This document shows positions 1 to 9,073 of a stretch of 64,000 bases of DNA, piece by piece. The notes beneath the pieces were generated by a model, which searched no databases, was not told where the DNA came from, and saw only the letters and a program-made list of their open reading frames with translations. The first letter of the stretch is position 1. Every line of letters starts with the position of its first letter. Origin of the DNA: CAWIJJ01 sp963836425 (GTDB taxonomy: Bacteria > Acidobacteriota > Terriglobia > Bryobacterales > Bryobacteraceae); NCBI GenBank assembly GCA_963836425.1, contig CAWIJJ010000020.1:62001-126000 (forward strand), in the 5' to 3' direction. The position numbers and the translations under genes are program-made.

Positions 1-1093
1 CCAGTTTGGCGGCGGCCACATAGGCGCTCGGAAACGAAAAGTCTTCGATGGCAATCCGCTTCTCGACGGGTGCCGAACCGTTGTAGCGGATCACCGCCAC
101 AATGGAAGGTCCCGGTGCCGCCGGTCCGGTGGATGCGGGCTGCCGCTGCCCGTAGCCGAGAACGTCCGTCTCGCCCGCGCCGTTATAGGCCAGCCCGAAG
201 AAATCGCCATTGCCGCTGAAACCCGTGCCGAGCGGCGGCGCAACCTTCAGACCGTGCATTTCCGAGCGAAGCAGGATCTCAGTGGAGTTGATCGCACCCG
301 CGGCCAGGATCACGTTGGCCGCGTCGAGCGTGAAGGACTCCGACGCCAAGGGGGACGAGACGTGGCGGCCATGGATCCGCCAACCGCCGCTCGACAGCTT
401 CTCTATCCACTCCACCTTGACCTGCGTGAAAATATCCGCGCCGTTCTTGGCGGCCAATGGCAGATAGTTCATGTAGAGCGTGTTCTTCGCCGCGAAATTG
501 CATCCCGTCACGCAATCGCCGCACTTCACACACGGCCGCTGCACCACGCCGTGGTCATTGGGCCCGTCGAACTTAAAGTTCACCGCCACGTTGACCGGAG
601 TCGCCACGGTGTTCAACTCGGCCGCCCGCTTCTGCAGTGCCTGGACCTTGAGCAGGCTGTGAGCGTCCGGCACCGGTTCGGCGGCCAGGACCTTCCGCGC
701 CCGCTCGTAGTAATCGAGCATCTCTTCGTAACGCAGACTCCGCGGCCAACCCGCCAGCCGGTAGACTTCCGCATCCGGAACAATGGCGACATTCGCATTG
801 ATCAGCGACGTCCCCCCGAGCCCCGAGCCCTTGATTACCGAAATGTCCTTATAGTTCAGGAATTCATAAAGGCCCAGCGGGTTCGCGTCGCCGCGCGCGT
901 TCTGCAGGACCCCGGGTACGTCCGAGGGAAAGTTGCCCGGCTGCCACTCCTGGCCGCGTTCCAGTATGCATAACTGATGCGGCTCGCCCAGCGCCGCCGA
1001 AATCCGCGCGCCGTTGATCGCACCTCCGTACCCCGATCCGATCACGACAAACTTGTAGGAGGTCTTTCGTTGACTCCACGGTATTGAGAGCAT
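1..1093 (-). CDS. GMC-family FAD oxidoreductase, C-terminus beyond window
   Basis: The protein reads from an ATG at 1093 towards base 1 and is still open at the window edge, so about 364 N-terminal residues are seen. A Rossmann FAD motif GSGYGG lies at residues 19-24. Near residues 187-198 a CVKCGDCVTGC cysteine stretch is followed by AAKNTL, an arrangement I associate with cholesterol-oxidase-like bacterial GMC enzymes. Such enzymes oxidise an alcohol using FAD; the substrate cannot be told here. No signal peptide is visible. The gene diverges from the plus-strand gene starting at 1268, so the 174 bp between them probably holds both promoters. Family assignment is firm, specificity unknown. 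Confidence 0.88.
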   Translation of the reverse strand, partial: MLSIPWSQRKTSYKFVVIGSGYGGAINGARISAALGEPHQLCILERGQEWQPGNFPSDVPGVLQNARGDANPLGLYEFLNYKDISVIKGSGLGGTSLINANVAIVPDAEVYRLAGWPRSLRYEEMLDYYERARKVLAAEPVPDAHSLLKVQALQKRAAELNTVATPVNVAVNFKFDGPNDHGVVQRPCVKCGDCVTGCNFAAKNTLYMNYLPLAAKNGADIFTQVKVEWIEKLSSGGWRIHGRHVSSPLASESFTLDAANVILAAGAINSTEILLRSEMHGLKVAPPLGTGFSGNGDFFGLAYNGAGETDVLGYGQRQPASTGPAAPGPSIVAVIRYNGSAPVEKRIAIEDFSFPSAYVAAAKL

Positions 1094-1267
1094 ATCCACC
1101 TCGGAATGTGTGCCCAGTTTATCCCTACGCGCCGGAGGCGATTGCCCCTCTTGCATACACCCGCCGCCCTTTCGTGATGCTTCGTACGTTTCCGGGAGTG
1201 CCGCGATTTTGGCTGCCCGGAGGATTTGGTGTACGATCGGGTCTTCTCGTGTGCTAGGAGAATCGAC

Positions 1268-2209
1268 ATGGCGACTGCGGTTACGGGCCCTCGGCCCTGC
1301 GGACTTACTGTAAATATCTACTCGGGGACGCGCTCGGGACTTCCCGCCGGCACTAAAATCCTGCTCACCGTGATTGACGGAAATCAGAAACAGGTGCACC
1401 GTGACTTCCACAGCGCGTCCACCATTACTCTCGAAGGACTCCCGTTCCACGACAACTTCGCGGATAACTACACCGTAGTCGCGTCCGCGAAGGGTTACCA
1501 TCAGGCGGGAATCACGCCTGTGAAGGTGTCGCCACGCGTCACCGCTGTCGCCGATATCATGCTCCTCCGCTCCGGCGCTACCTTCAATTTTCGCGATGCC
1601 AAGTGGGACGCGCTGAACAGGAAATATCCCGAATACGCGCGCCTGCTGGCTGCGGGCACCGCCGATAACACCGCCGCCCGCGACCGTTACACGCAACTCA
1701 TGGAAAGCAAGCCTGCCGTGCTGGCCTGCCTCTTCAACCTCTTCGCGGCCATGGAGCAGATCCACCTTCCCGATCAAACGCCGCTCGAGTACATTCGCGA
1801 ATTGATCTGGGATCGCTGCGAGCAGGACCGTTTCTTCGCCTGGGCCGATAAGGCCCTGATCGAACAGGTGGTCCGTTCCGCTGAGCAGGGAAACTTCGTG
1901 CCCGAACCCGGAACGGCGCTGTTCCACCCGGGCGCCACCCGCAGCTACAAACAGGTGCAGTTCGGGGAGGCGAACGTTCAACTCACCTTCCACGAAAACG
2001 ATACCCGCGCCATCGACGGCGTCGATTGCGTAATGGTGGAGCCGGACATCGATTACTACCGGGATCCGCTCGCGCACGCTCTTTTGGAAGTGGCGGTCCA
2101 TAAGCTGACACAGTCTCTGACGGACCCTCGCGATGTTTACATCCTGCGATGGATGGCCGGCCGGCGCGGCGGAGTGCCGAATTTCGAGCCGCCTTACCAA
2201 CTCGCTTAG
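1268..2209 (+). CDS. Uncharacterised protein, first gene of a five-gene run
   Basis: I do not recognise a family for this 313-residue protein. The ATG at 1268 is chosen because AGGAG at 1256-1260 sits seven bases before it; an in-frame start at 1226 lacks such a site. The first 100 residues resemble a small beta-sandwich (a carboxypeptidase-regulatory or PEGA-like flavour: TVNIYSGTRSGLPAGTKI, later YTVVASAKGYH). The rest looks globular and mostly helical. There is no signal peptide or membrane segment, so it is probably cytoplasmic. The oxidoreductase gene follows after 42 bp on the same strand. Confidence 0.75.
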   Translation: MATAVTGPRPCGLTVNIYSGTRSGLPAGTKILLTVIDGNQKQVHRDFHSASTITLEGLPFHDNFADNYTVVASAKGYHQAGITPVKVSPRVTAVADIMLLRSGATFNFRDAKWDALNRKYPEYARLLAAGTADNTAARDRYTQLMESKPAVLACLFNLFAAMEQIHLPDQTPLEYIRELIWDRCEQDRFFAWADKALIEQVVRSAEQGNFVPEPGTALFHPGATRSYKQVQFGEANVQLTFHENDTRAIDGVDCVMVEPDIDYYRDPLAHALLEVAVHKLTQSLTDPRDVYILRWMAGRRGGVPNFEPPYQLA

Positions 2210-2251
2210 CTGAGGCGCGCCGCTCGGATCGCGCCGGTAAAGGAAAAACGT

Positions 2252-3592
2252 ATGGCTGACACGTTGTTCCAACCGCTCGAGTTCAGAAATCTGAAAGTCA
2301 AGAACCGGATCTTCCGTTCCAACGTCGCGGGCCGCTTCGATAACTACGACGGCTCCGGCAACCAGGCCCGCATCAATTGGGAACTGAAATTTGCCCGCGG
2401 CGGCGTAGGCGGCATCATGTCTTCCTTCGTGCCGGTCTCCATCCGCGGCCGCATCATGCCCAATTACGCGACCATCGATACCGATGAGCGCATCCCTTTC
2501 TGGCGGGAACTCGGCAAACGCGTCCACGACCATGATTGCCGCTTCATCCTGCAATTGAGCCATGCCGGCCGCCAGCGCGATATCCCGGGCATCGAGTACG
2601 CCAAAGGCCTCAGTTCCACCGGCAAATCTGAGCCGCTGCACGGATTCGAATGCGATCGCATGACCGTTGAGGACATCCATGCCACGGTGCAGGCGTTTGC
2701 CGACGGCGCCCGCCGCGCACGCGCAGCCGGCCTTGACGGCGTCGAGTTGCACGGGGCGAACGGCTATCTCATCACCCAGTTCCTCAGTTCCGCAATCAAC
2801 GACCGGGAAGACGATTACGGCGGCTCGCTCCGCAATCGGGCGCGTTTTGTGCTCGAGATCGTGGCGGCTATCCGCAAAGAGGTGGGCAGTGATTTTCACT
2901 TGCAAATGAAAATTTCGGCCACCGAATACAACAATGCGGTGCTGCCTTTCGAACCTCCCGGCAATACCGTGCAGGATTCGGTTCAGGTGGCCAAATGGCT
3001 GGAGGACGCCGGCGTGGACGCGCTGCATGTCTCCACCGGCAGTTCCTTTCCGCATCCCAAGAACCCTGCCGGTGACTTCCCCACCAGCGACGCGCTCAAG
3101 ACCTTTCCCAGCATGATGGCCAGCGGCACGAACGAATTCATTAATTACCTGACGCTGCGGACCGAACCGGCCGCCAAGCTCTACCACGCCCTCTGGGAGC
3201 GTGCGCGCGGAGAAACCATCGAGGGCATCAGCCTGGAAGATAGCCGCAAGATAAAGGCCGCTGTGAAGATTCCCGTGATCTGCACCGGCGGTTTTCAGAC
3301 CGCTTCCGTCATCCGGCAGGCCATCGAGAGCGGGGCCTGCGACGCCGTTTCCATCGCCCGGCCGCTGATTGCCAACAACGACCTTGTGAAGCAATTCGCA
3401 AACGGCGCAGATCGCGCCCCCCAGCCGTGCACCTATTGCAATAAGTGCCTGGTTAACGTTCTTCAGAACCCCCTCGGTTGCTACGAGGAAAGTCGCTTCT
3501 CCTCCCGCGAGGAAATGCTGCGTCAGATTTTCTCCGTGTTCGAGCCCGCACCATTCGCCGAAACGCTCGCGGCGCAAGGTCAATCGGGATGA
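2252..3592 (+). CDS. NADH:flavin oxidoreductase, Old Yellow Enzyme family
   Basis: A 446-residue FMN-dependent TIM-barrel enzyme. Family signatures seen are LKVKNRIFRSN near the N-terminus, LQLSHAGRQ, the GVELHGANGYLITQF segment and NDREDDYGGSLRNR. Near the C-terminus Cys393, Cys396, Cys399 and Cys410 form a CxxCxxC...C set like the 4Fe-4S site of 2,4-dienoyl-CoA reductase-type members, but the C-terminal FAD/NADH module of those long enzymes is absent. It probably reduces an activated C=C bond; the substrate is unknown. Its TGA overlaps the ATG of the next gene (ATGA at 3589-3592), which indicates translational coupling. Confidence 0.9.
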   Translation: MADTLFQPLEFRNLKVKNRIFRSNVAGRFDNYDGSGNQARINWELKFARGGVGGIMSSFVPVSIRGRIMPNYATIDTDERIPFWRELGKRVHDHDCRFILQLSHAGRQRDIPGIEYAKGLSSTGKSEPLHGFECDRMTVEDIHATVQAFADGARRARAAGLDGVELHGANGYLITQFLSSAINDREDDYGGSLRNRARFVLEIVAAIRKEVGSDFHLQMKISATEYNNAVLPFEPPGNTVQDSVQVAKWLEDAGVDALHVSTGSSFPHPKNPAGDFPTSDALKTFPSMMASGTNEFINYLTLRTEPAAKLYHALWERARGETIEGISLEDSRKIKAAVKIPVICTGGFQTASVIRQAIESGACDAVSIARPLIANNDLVKQFANGADRAPQPCTYCNKCLVNVLQNPLGCYEESRFSSREEMLRQIFSVFEPAPFAETLAAQGQSG

Positions 3593-4995
3593 AGCTCGGC
3601 GCGTGGCTTCTCTGCCTGGGGATTCCCGCGGCGTTCCTTTCGTTGACACGGAACAAGCCGGAGACTTTTTCGGACGTGCGCGAGCACTTCAAGTACGGCT
3701 CCATCGGCGCCGAAAGCCGTGCGGGCGTGCCCTATTGGGTATGGGCGGTGCTGCCGCGCATGTTTCCCGAGTACCTGCCGGACCGGCCCGGAAACGGCTA
3801 CGAGCGCTTCGGGCTGATCTTCGAATCTCCCGGCGCCGGGCGTCCCATCGGGACGAGCTATCGTGAAACCGAGACCGGGCTGGTCGGACTCAATTGCGCG
3901 GTCTGCCACACGGGCACCCTGCGGGAATCGCCGGGCGGTCCGCGGCAGATCGTGCTCGGCATGCCCGCGCACCAGTTCGACCTACAGAGTTACCAGCGCT
4001 TCTTCTTCCGCTGCGGCAAGGATCCGCGCTTTACCCCGGATAACGTTCTCAAGGCGATCCGGCAGGTGAATCCGAAATTCGGCTGGTTCGATGCGCTCAT
4101 CTATCGCTGGTTCGTGATCCCCCGCACCCGCGATGGAATCGCGGAGCAGTCCGGCAAATTCGCCTGGTTCGACGCCCGCCCGCCGCAAGGACCCGGCCGC
4201 GTCGATACGTTCAATCCCTACAAGGTGCTCTTCGGTTTCGACATGACGAAGGACGCCGGCGTCGGCACCGCGGATCTGCCTTCCCTCTGGAACCAGAGAA
4301 TTCGCGAGGGTCTGTGGCTGCACTGGGACGGCAACAACGACAAAGTCACCGAGCGCAACAAGAGCGCCGCGATCGGCGCAGGCGCCAGCGAGGATTCGCT
4401 CGATCTGGACGGCATGAAGCGGGTGGAGGACTGGATTTGGGATCTGCGTCCGCCTGCCTTCCCGGCCATACGAATCGATTCGGCGCGCGCGGAAAAGGGC
4501 AGGACGATCTTCGAGCGCCAATGCGCTTCGTGCCACGAACTCGGTAGAGAGGGAGTGGGAAAGACCGTGGAACTCTCAGCAGTCGGAACCGACCCCGAAC
4601 GGCTGAACTCTTTCACTCCCGAACTGGCCGCGAAGATGAACACCCTCGGCGCCGGCAAGCCGTGGCGGTTTTCGCATTTCCGCAAGACGGCGGGCTACGC
4701 CTCCATGCCGCTCGATGGAATCTGGCTGCGCGCCCCCTACCTTCACAACGGCAGCGTCCCCACCCTCCGCGACCTGTTGAACCCGCCCGAGCAGCGGCCG
4801 GCCGTATTCTGGCGCGGGTACGACGTCTACGACTTCGAAAACGTAGGTTTCGTTGCGAGCGGGCCGGAGGCGGAAAAAGCCGGCTTCCGCTTCGATACCT
4901 CGGTTCGCGGCAATAGCCGCCAGGGCCACACCTATGGGACCGCGCTAAGTACTTCCGAAAAGGCCGATCTTCTCGAGTATCTGAAAACGTTGTAG
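3589..4995 (+). CDS. RoxA-like di-haem cytochrome c, exported
   Basis: The ATG at 3589 overlaps the preceding stop, giving 468 residues; a longer in-frame start at 3478 lies inside the upstream gene and was rejected. The N-terminus MKLGAWLLCLGIPAAFLSL is a signal peptide or membrane anchor. Two haem c sites are visible: CAVCH at residues 103-107 and CASCH at 312-316. The C-terminal APYLHNGSVPTLRDLL segment and the flanking GIW and FWRGYDVYD text match RoxA-type rubber oxygenases and related di-haem peroxidase-like proteins. It should act in the periplasm or outside the cell. Whether it is an oxygenase, a peroxidase or only an electron carrier cannot be decided from sequence. Confidence 0.83.
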   Translation: MKLGAWLLCLGIPAAFLSLTRNKPETFSDVREHFKYGSIGAESRAGVPYWVWAVLPRMFPEYLPDRPGNGYERFGLIFESPGAGRPIGTSYRETETGLVGLNCAVCHTGTLRESPGGPRQIVLGMPAHQFDLQSYQRFFFRCGKDPRFTPDNVLKAIRQVNPKFGWFDALIYRWFVIPRTRDGIAEQSGKFAWFDARPPQGPGRVDTFNPYKVLFGFDMTKDAGVGTADLPSLWNQRIREGLWLHWDGNNDKVTERNKSAAIGAGASEDSLDLDGMKRVEDWIWDLRPPAFPAIRIDSARAEKGRTIFERQCASCHELGREGVGKTVELSAVGTDPERLNSFTPELAAKMNTLGAGKPWRFSHFRKTAGYASMPLDGIWLRAPYLHNGSVPTLRDLLNPPEQRPAVFWRGYDVYDFENVGFVASGPEAEKAGFRFDTSVRGNSRQGHTYGTALSTSEKADLLEYLKTL

Positions 4996-5022
4996 AATGC
5001 CGATGCATAAGGTGCCAATCCT

Positions 5023-6426
5023 ATGGAAGTTAACCGGCAGGTGAAACTCGAGAACTTCGTTATCGCTCCCGACCTTCAGGAAGAGATGAAGCAGAAGCCG
5101 GACGAACCCATCGCGGTGATCATCAGCTTCCAGGAGCGGCACAACAAATCGAACCCGGCCAGCATGGCGGCCGAACAATCGGCCCGCAGTCCGGCGGGAT
5201 CGGGTGGGCTGTCAGAGTCGAAGGAAACAGTCAGGAACTTTCTCGAGGGCATCGGCCGTAAGTGCCACGAAAGCGATTACTATCTGTTTTGTAAGCTGAC
5301 TTCGGAAGAGATCCGCCGGATAGTGCAGGACTATCATCTGCTGGTGTACCAGATCTGGAAGGATCACGAAGTCTCGGCCCACCTGTTGACGTCAACCACA
5401 ACCATCAAAGCCAGCGCCTGCTGGCGCACTTACGAGGCGCGCGGGAAGGGAATCACCTGGGCTGTTCTCGATACCGGAATTCAGGCAAGCCATCCGCACT
5501 TCAGCTCTGAAATCGTTGACCTCGATCTGAGTACCAGTTGCCTTCTCGATGACGACAGCATCGAGGACGGGAATGGCCACGGCACCCACGTGGCCGGGAT
5601 TATCGCCGGCATGCCGCCTAAAAAGCAGAATGGCAGGCCCTACCGCTGGGCTTGGGAGATGCAGGGTCAGGGCCAGCCCACGATCGTGGATTTCGAAGGC
5701 GAAGTGCCGTCCGGCGTAGCCCCCATGGCGCGCATTGCGGCCGTCAAGGTGCTGAACGAAAACGGCGCCGGCAGCGATTCCAGCGTCATCCGCGGCCTCG
5801 AGTACCTGAGGAAGCGCAACCAGGAGAGCCACGATCTCAAGATCCACGGCGCCAATCTCAGCCTCGGAGTTCCGTTCAATCCGAAACTGTACGGCTGCGG
5901 CTACAGCCCGCTCTGCCAGGAAGTGACGCGGACCATTCGTTCCGGCATTGTCGTGGTAATCTCCTGCGGCAACGAAGGCTACGGCCGCGCCCAGATCTCC
6001 GAAGACCGCCGCGCGGACGTCTCCCTTCCGATGTCTATTTCAGACCCGGCCAATGCCGAAGAGGCGATCGCGGTTGGCTCCGTGCATAAGGGTTCCCCCC
6101 ACACTTACGGGGTATCTTACTTCTCCTCCAAGGGTCCGACAAGCGATGGACGAAGGAAGCCGGATCTGGTCGCGCCCGGCGAGAAAATCGTCTCCTGCGC
6201 CATCGGCTCGGACGATTACGAATATCGCGAAATGAGCGGCACCAGCATGGCCGCGCCCCACGTCTCCGGCGCCATCGCGGCTTTCCTTTCGATTCACAAG
6301 GAGTTTCGGGGCGATCCGCGGGCGGTCAAGTCCATTTTCATGAAAGCCGCTACGGACTTGAATCGCGACCCCAATGTTCAGGGCGCGGGCCTCGTGGATC
6401 TCATGCGCGCCATCAGTTCCGTGTGA
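5023..6426 (+). CDS. Subtilisin-family (S8) serine protease
   Basis: A 467-residue protease with the complete S8 triad: Asp150 in AVLDTG, His186 in GNGHGTHVAG and Ser408 in SGTSMAAPHVSG. The first 130 residues resemble an inhibitory prodomain (SFQERH, then a segment ending TIKASACWRTYEARGKG). No clear Sec signal is present, which is unusual for a subtilase, so it may be cytoplasmic or use another export route. It lies 27 bp after the di-haem cytochrome gene and 7 bp before the phosphoesterase gene, consistent with one transcript. Confidence 0.92.
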   Translation: MEVNRQVKLENFVIAPDLQEEMKQKPDEPIAVIISFQERHNKSNPASMAAEQSARSPAGSGGLSESKETVRNFLEGIGRKCHESDYYLFCKLTSEEIRRIVQDYHLLVYQIWKDHEVSAHLLTSTTTIKASACWRTYEARGKGITWAVLDTGIQASHPHFSSEIVDLDLSTSCLLDDDSIEDGNGHGTHVAGIIAGMPPKKQNGRPYRWAWEMQGQGQPTIVDFEGEVPSGVAPMARIAAVKVLNENGAGSDSSVIRGLEYLRKRNQESHDLKIHGANLSLGVPFNPKLYGCGYSPLCQEVTRTIRSGIVVVISCGNEGYGRAQISEDRRADVSLPMSISDPANAEEAIAVGSVHKGSPHTYGVSYFSSKGPTSDGRRKPDLVAPGEKIVSCAIGSDDYEYREMSGTSMAAPHVSGAIAAFLSIHKEFRGDPRAVKSIFMKAATDLNRDPNVQGAGLVDLMRAISSV

Positions 6427-6433
6427 GGTGTTT

Positions 6434-7735
6434 ATGAAACGAATGAAGCAGACGCGCAAGCCGAACCTGTCTCTATGGCAGTCCGCCATCGACCAGGTGG
6501 TGAACAGCACGGCCGGCGGCGGCGCGCAGGCAGTGGACGGCGGACCCGCAGCGGGACTGCGCGACGGCATCGAAAGCAGTACCGTCGATAACGTGGCGCG
6601 CTTCGTCGCCGAAGTTGAAAATCTCTCCGACATTCCCGATCCGGAAAAGCCGCAGGAGGTTGCCGCGCGAGGCATCGCGGACAGCATCTATTACTGTTCC
6701 GGCCTCGCGCTGAAAATCGCCGGAGGTGTTATCGCCAGCCTGGTTACCGGTAATCGGGACGCGGTGGAGCGCTACCGCGAAGAACTGAGGCGGAAGATGG
6801 GCGATTGCGACCCGACCTACGCCCAGGCCCTGCTGCTCTACAGTGAATTCAAGGCGCGCGGCGGCGTCATCCCTTACCGGCGGCACAAAGACATCGGGGA
6901 TTTCGTTCTCAACGACCTCCCCGAGGACGCGACCATCGCAGTCGTCGGCGATTGGGGTACCGGCCAGGAAGACGCGCTTTCGCTGCTCCGAACCGTGCGA
7001 ATCCACAAGCCCGACCTGGTCATACACCTCGGTGACATCTATTACTCGGGCACCCAATTCGAAGTGGATAACTACTTCTATGGTCCCTGGTCCAAAATCC
7101 TCAAGAAGATCCGCTCATTCACGCTATCGGGTAATCACGATATGTATTCGGGCGGAGCCCCCTATTACGCTCTCATCGATAAGTTCCAGCAGCCCGCCAG
7201 TTACTTCTGCCTGCGCAGTTCCAAGTGGCAGATTGTCGCGCTCGATACCGGCCTGCACTCGAACGACGGCGGCCCCACCAGGCTCGAGGAAACCGAGAAA
7301 GAGTGGCTGCGGGATAAAATTCAGAACTTCGGTGGCCGCACCATTCTTATGTCGCACCACCAGCTCTTCTCCGCCAACGAGGAAATCGAGGATAACCAGT
7401 CCTTGAACCTGAACCTGTTCAAAGCGGTGGACGGCCTCTTCGATAAGATTGCCCTTTGGTTATGGGGACACGAGCACGACCTGCAGATCTTTGAGAAACA
7501 CGTCAACCTCGAACGCGGCCGCTGCGTGGGATGCAGCGCATTCCCGGTAGGTGTGGACGAACCCAAGAAACGGCGCTTTCCCGAGGTCCCGGTCAAAGAT
7601 ATCGGGCTCGCGAAGAACGGCGCCTTCTGGGCGCTCGGATACGCCATCCTGAAGATCGACGCCGGCGGTTCCCTCACCGCCACTTACTATCAGAATACCG
7701 ACCCGAAGCAGGTCTTTCAGGAGCAGATAACATAG
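6434..7735 (+). CDS. Calcineurin-like metallophosphoesterase
   Basis: The ATG at 6434, with a GAGGTG-like site just upstream, gives 433 residues; a further upstream in-frame start would lie inside the protease gene. The last 280 residues are a metallophosphoesterase core with the usual metal motifs: GDWGTG (Asp173), LGDIYY, GNHDM, MSHHQ and WGHEHD. The first 150 residues are helical and match nothing I recognise. No signal peptide is evident. The natural substrate (phosphomonoester, diester or nucleotide) is unknown. It is the last gene of the 1268-7735 run and converges on the esterase gene on the other strand. Confidence 0.9.
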   Translation: MKRMKQTRKPNLSLWQSAIDQVVNSTAGGGAQAVDGGPAAGLRDGIESSTVDNVARFVAEVENLSDIPDPEKPQEVAARGIADSIYYCSGLALKIAGGVIASLVTGNRDAVERYREELRRKMGDCDPTYAQALLLYSEFKARGGVIPYRRHKDIGDFVLNDLPEDATIAVVGDWGTGQEDALSLLRTVRIHKPDLVIHLGDIYYSGTQFEVDNYFYGPWSKILKKIRSFTLSGNHDMYSGGAPYYALIDKFQQPASYFCLRSSKWQIVALDTGLHSNDGGPTRLEETEKEWLRDKIQNFGGRTILMSHHQLFSANEEIEDNQSLNLNLFKAVDGLFDKIALWLWGHEHDLQIFEKHVNLERGRCVGCSAFPVGVDEPKKRRFPEVPVKDIGLAKNGAFWALGYAILKIDAGGSLTATYYQNTDPKQVFQEQIT

Positions 7736-7745
7736 ACCGCGCCGC

Positions 7746-9008
7746 TTACTGCTTGCGCGGGTGCTGATCGAAGAAATCGAAGACTTTGGGTTCAGCCAGC
7801 GCCACAATGGTACCGTGGGTGGCGCCCGGTATCTCCAGGTAGACCGGGTCATTGCCATGTTCCTTCATGGCTTTGACCATATTGCGCGAACTGGCTACCG
7901 GCACCTCATCGTCTTTGTCTCCGTGGCAGATCATCACCGGCATCGCCGCCAGCCGTTCGAATGGGAATCCGTCCGGCCGCGTGGAAGCGGCGCTGGCCGC
8001 GATTGCCGCCCAACGTTCCGCATATTTCTGTCCCAGGTACCAGGTGCCGGCTCCTCCCGCCGAGTGCCCGAACAGGTAGACGCGGGCCGGATCCACGTTG
8101 TACTCCGATAACACCATCTCCAGTACGTGCAATGCGTCCTTCTCGCTCAGCTCGCTTTGTCGCAGCCGCGAAGAATCGCTGAAACCCGCGCGTCCTCCTC
8201 CGGCCTGCGGCGGCCGCAGCAGGGCCGAACCCCATCCGGCGTTCGGCCGGTATCCCATCGGCGTCGCCACCAGGTAGCCGTGCTGTTCGGCCATCCGGGC
8301 GAGAATCCCTTCATCGCGGTCGAAGTAATAATCCTGATCCCGCGTGTTGCCGTGCAGGACCAGCACCATCGGCAGCCGCGCCTTCCCATCCCACTTGAGC
8401 GGCACATAAACCCGGTACGCCATCGGTTCGGCTGCCTCTTCGAACCAGTAATGTCGCTCGTGATCCCCGCGGGCGCGCCACAGCGGATCCTTGCCGGCTT
8501 CCAGCGACTTGAGCAATTCACGTGCAGAACGCAGGCCCGCGGCGAAATCGTAGGGCGGCTGATCGGCGTTCCACGGAATTCCGAAATCGGCCTGGCTGAG
8601 CTGTCTCTGTCCGGAATTGATGGCGCGCGCCAGTTGAAACGGATATCGCACGCTGCCCTTCGCGCCTTCGTGGCCCTTCACCTTGGCGAGGCGCCCGTTC
8701 ACCGCCGCCAGTTCCGTGTCGATCCCGCGTACCAGTTGCAACGGCTGCTCCAGCCTTGCCAGCACCGTGCCGCCGTCCAGCAGTTCCGCCCGCAGCCGGT
8801 ACGCTCCGTCGGGCGCATCGCCCAGTTCCGCCGCCAGCCCCAACGGCTGCTCGATCAGGTCGCGTTCGGGCACCGGCACCGTGGCGATCACGCGGGCTTC
8901 ACCGTGGTTGATCAGGGACGCGCGCAGGCGGAGCCCACCGGCCGGCCGGTACGAAGCCGTATAAAGCTGCGCGACTCTCGCCACGAAGGGCAGGGAAGTG
9001 TCGGCCAC
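7746..9008 (-). CDS. Secreted alpha/beta-hydrolase esterase, C-terminal part of a frameshifted gene
   Basis: This frame encodes the catalytic part of a polyhydroxybutyrate depolymerase/feruloyl-esterase-like hydrolase: an LHGNTRDQD oxyanion-type segment, the nucleophile elbow FGHSAGGAG, an Asp-containing CHGDKDDEVPV stretch and the terminal GATHGTIV histidine. The GTG at 9008 is only the first possible start after the break. Coding sense clearly continues upstream in the same frame to about 9120 (including KAWSLLSGKAWDARQEYA) and then in another frame up to an ATG at 9361. The enzyme is probably exported and cleaves esters of plant or polyester material. It is functional only if the break is a sequencing error. 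Confidence 0.82.
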   Translation of the reverse strand: MADTSLPFVARVAQLYTASYRPAGGLRLRASLINHGEARVIATVPVPERDLIEQPLGLAAELGDAPDGAYRLRAELLDGGTVLARLEQPLQLVRGIDTELAAVNGRLAKVKGHEGAKGSVRYPFQLARAINSGQRQLSQADFGIPWNADQPPYDFAAGLRSARELLKSLEAGKDPLWRARGDHERHYWFEEAAEPMAYRVYVPLKWDGKARLPMVLVLHGNTRDQDYYFDRDEGILARMAEQHGYLVATPMGYRPNAGWGSALLRPPQAGGGRAGFSDSSRLRQSELSEKDALHVLEMVLSEYNVDPARVYLFGHSAGGAGTWYLGQKYAERWAAIAASAASTRPDGFPFERLAAMPVMICHGDKDDEVPVASSRNMVKAMKEHGNDPVYLEIPGATHGTIVALAEPKVFDFFDQHPRKQ

Positions 9009-9073
9009 GATACGGTCCGCGCGTAAAACGAGCGAGCACGCGTATTCCTGCCGCGCGTCCCAAGCCTTCCCAC

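Noticed and set aside
1226..1267. Longer N-terminus for the 1268-2209 gene
   Set aside because: No ribosome site before 1226, whereas AGGAG precedes ATG 1268 at proper distance.
3478..3588. Longer N-terminus for the di-haem cytochrome gene
   Set aside because: It would run through the end of the upstream gene and hide the signal peptide; ATGA coupling at 3589 fits better.
7738..7761. CCGCGC...GCGCGG hairpin between convergent genes as a terminator
   Set aside because: Only six base pairs, no T-tract, and half of it lies within the esterase coding end.
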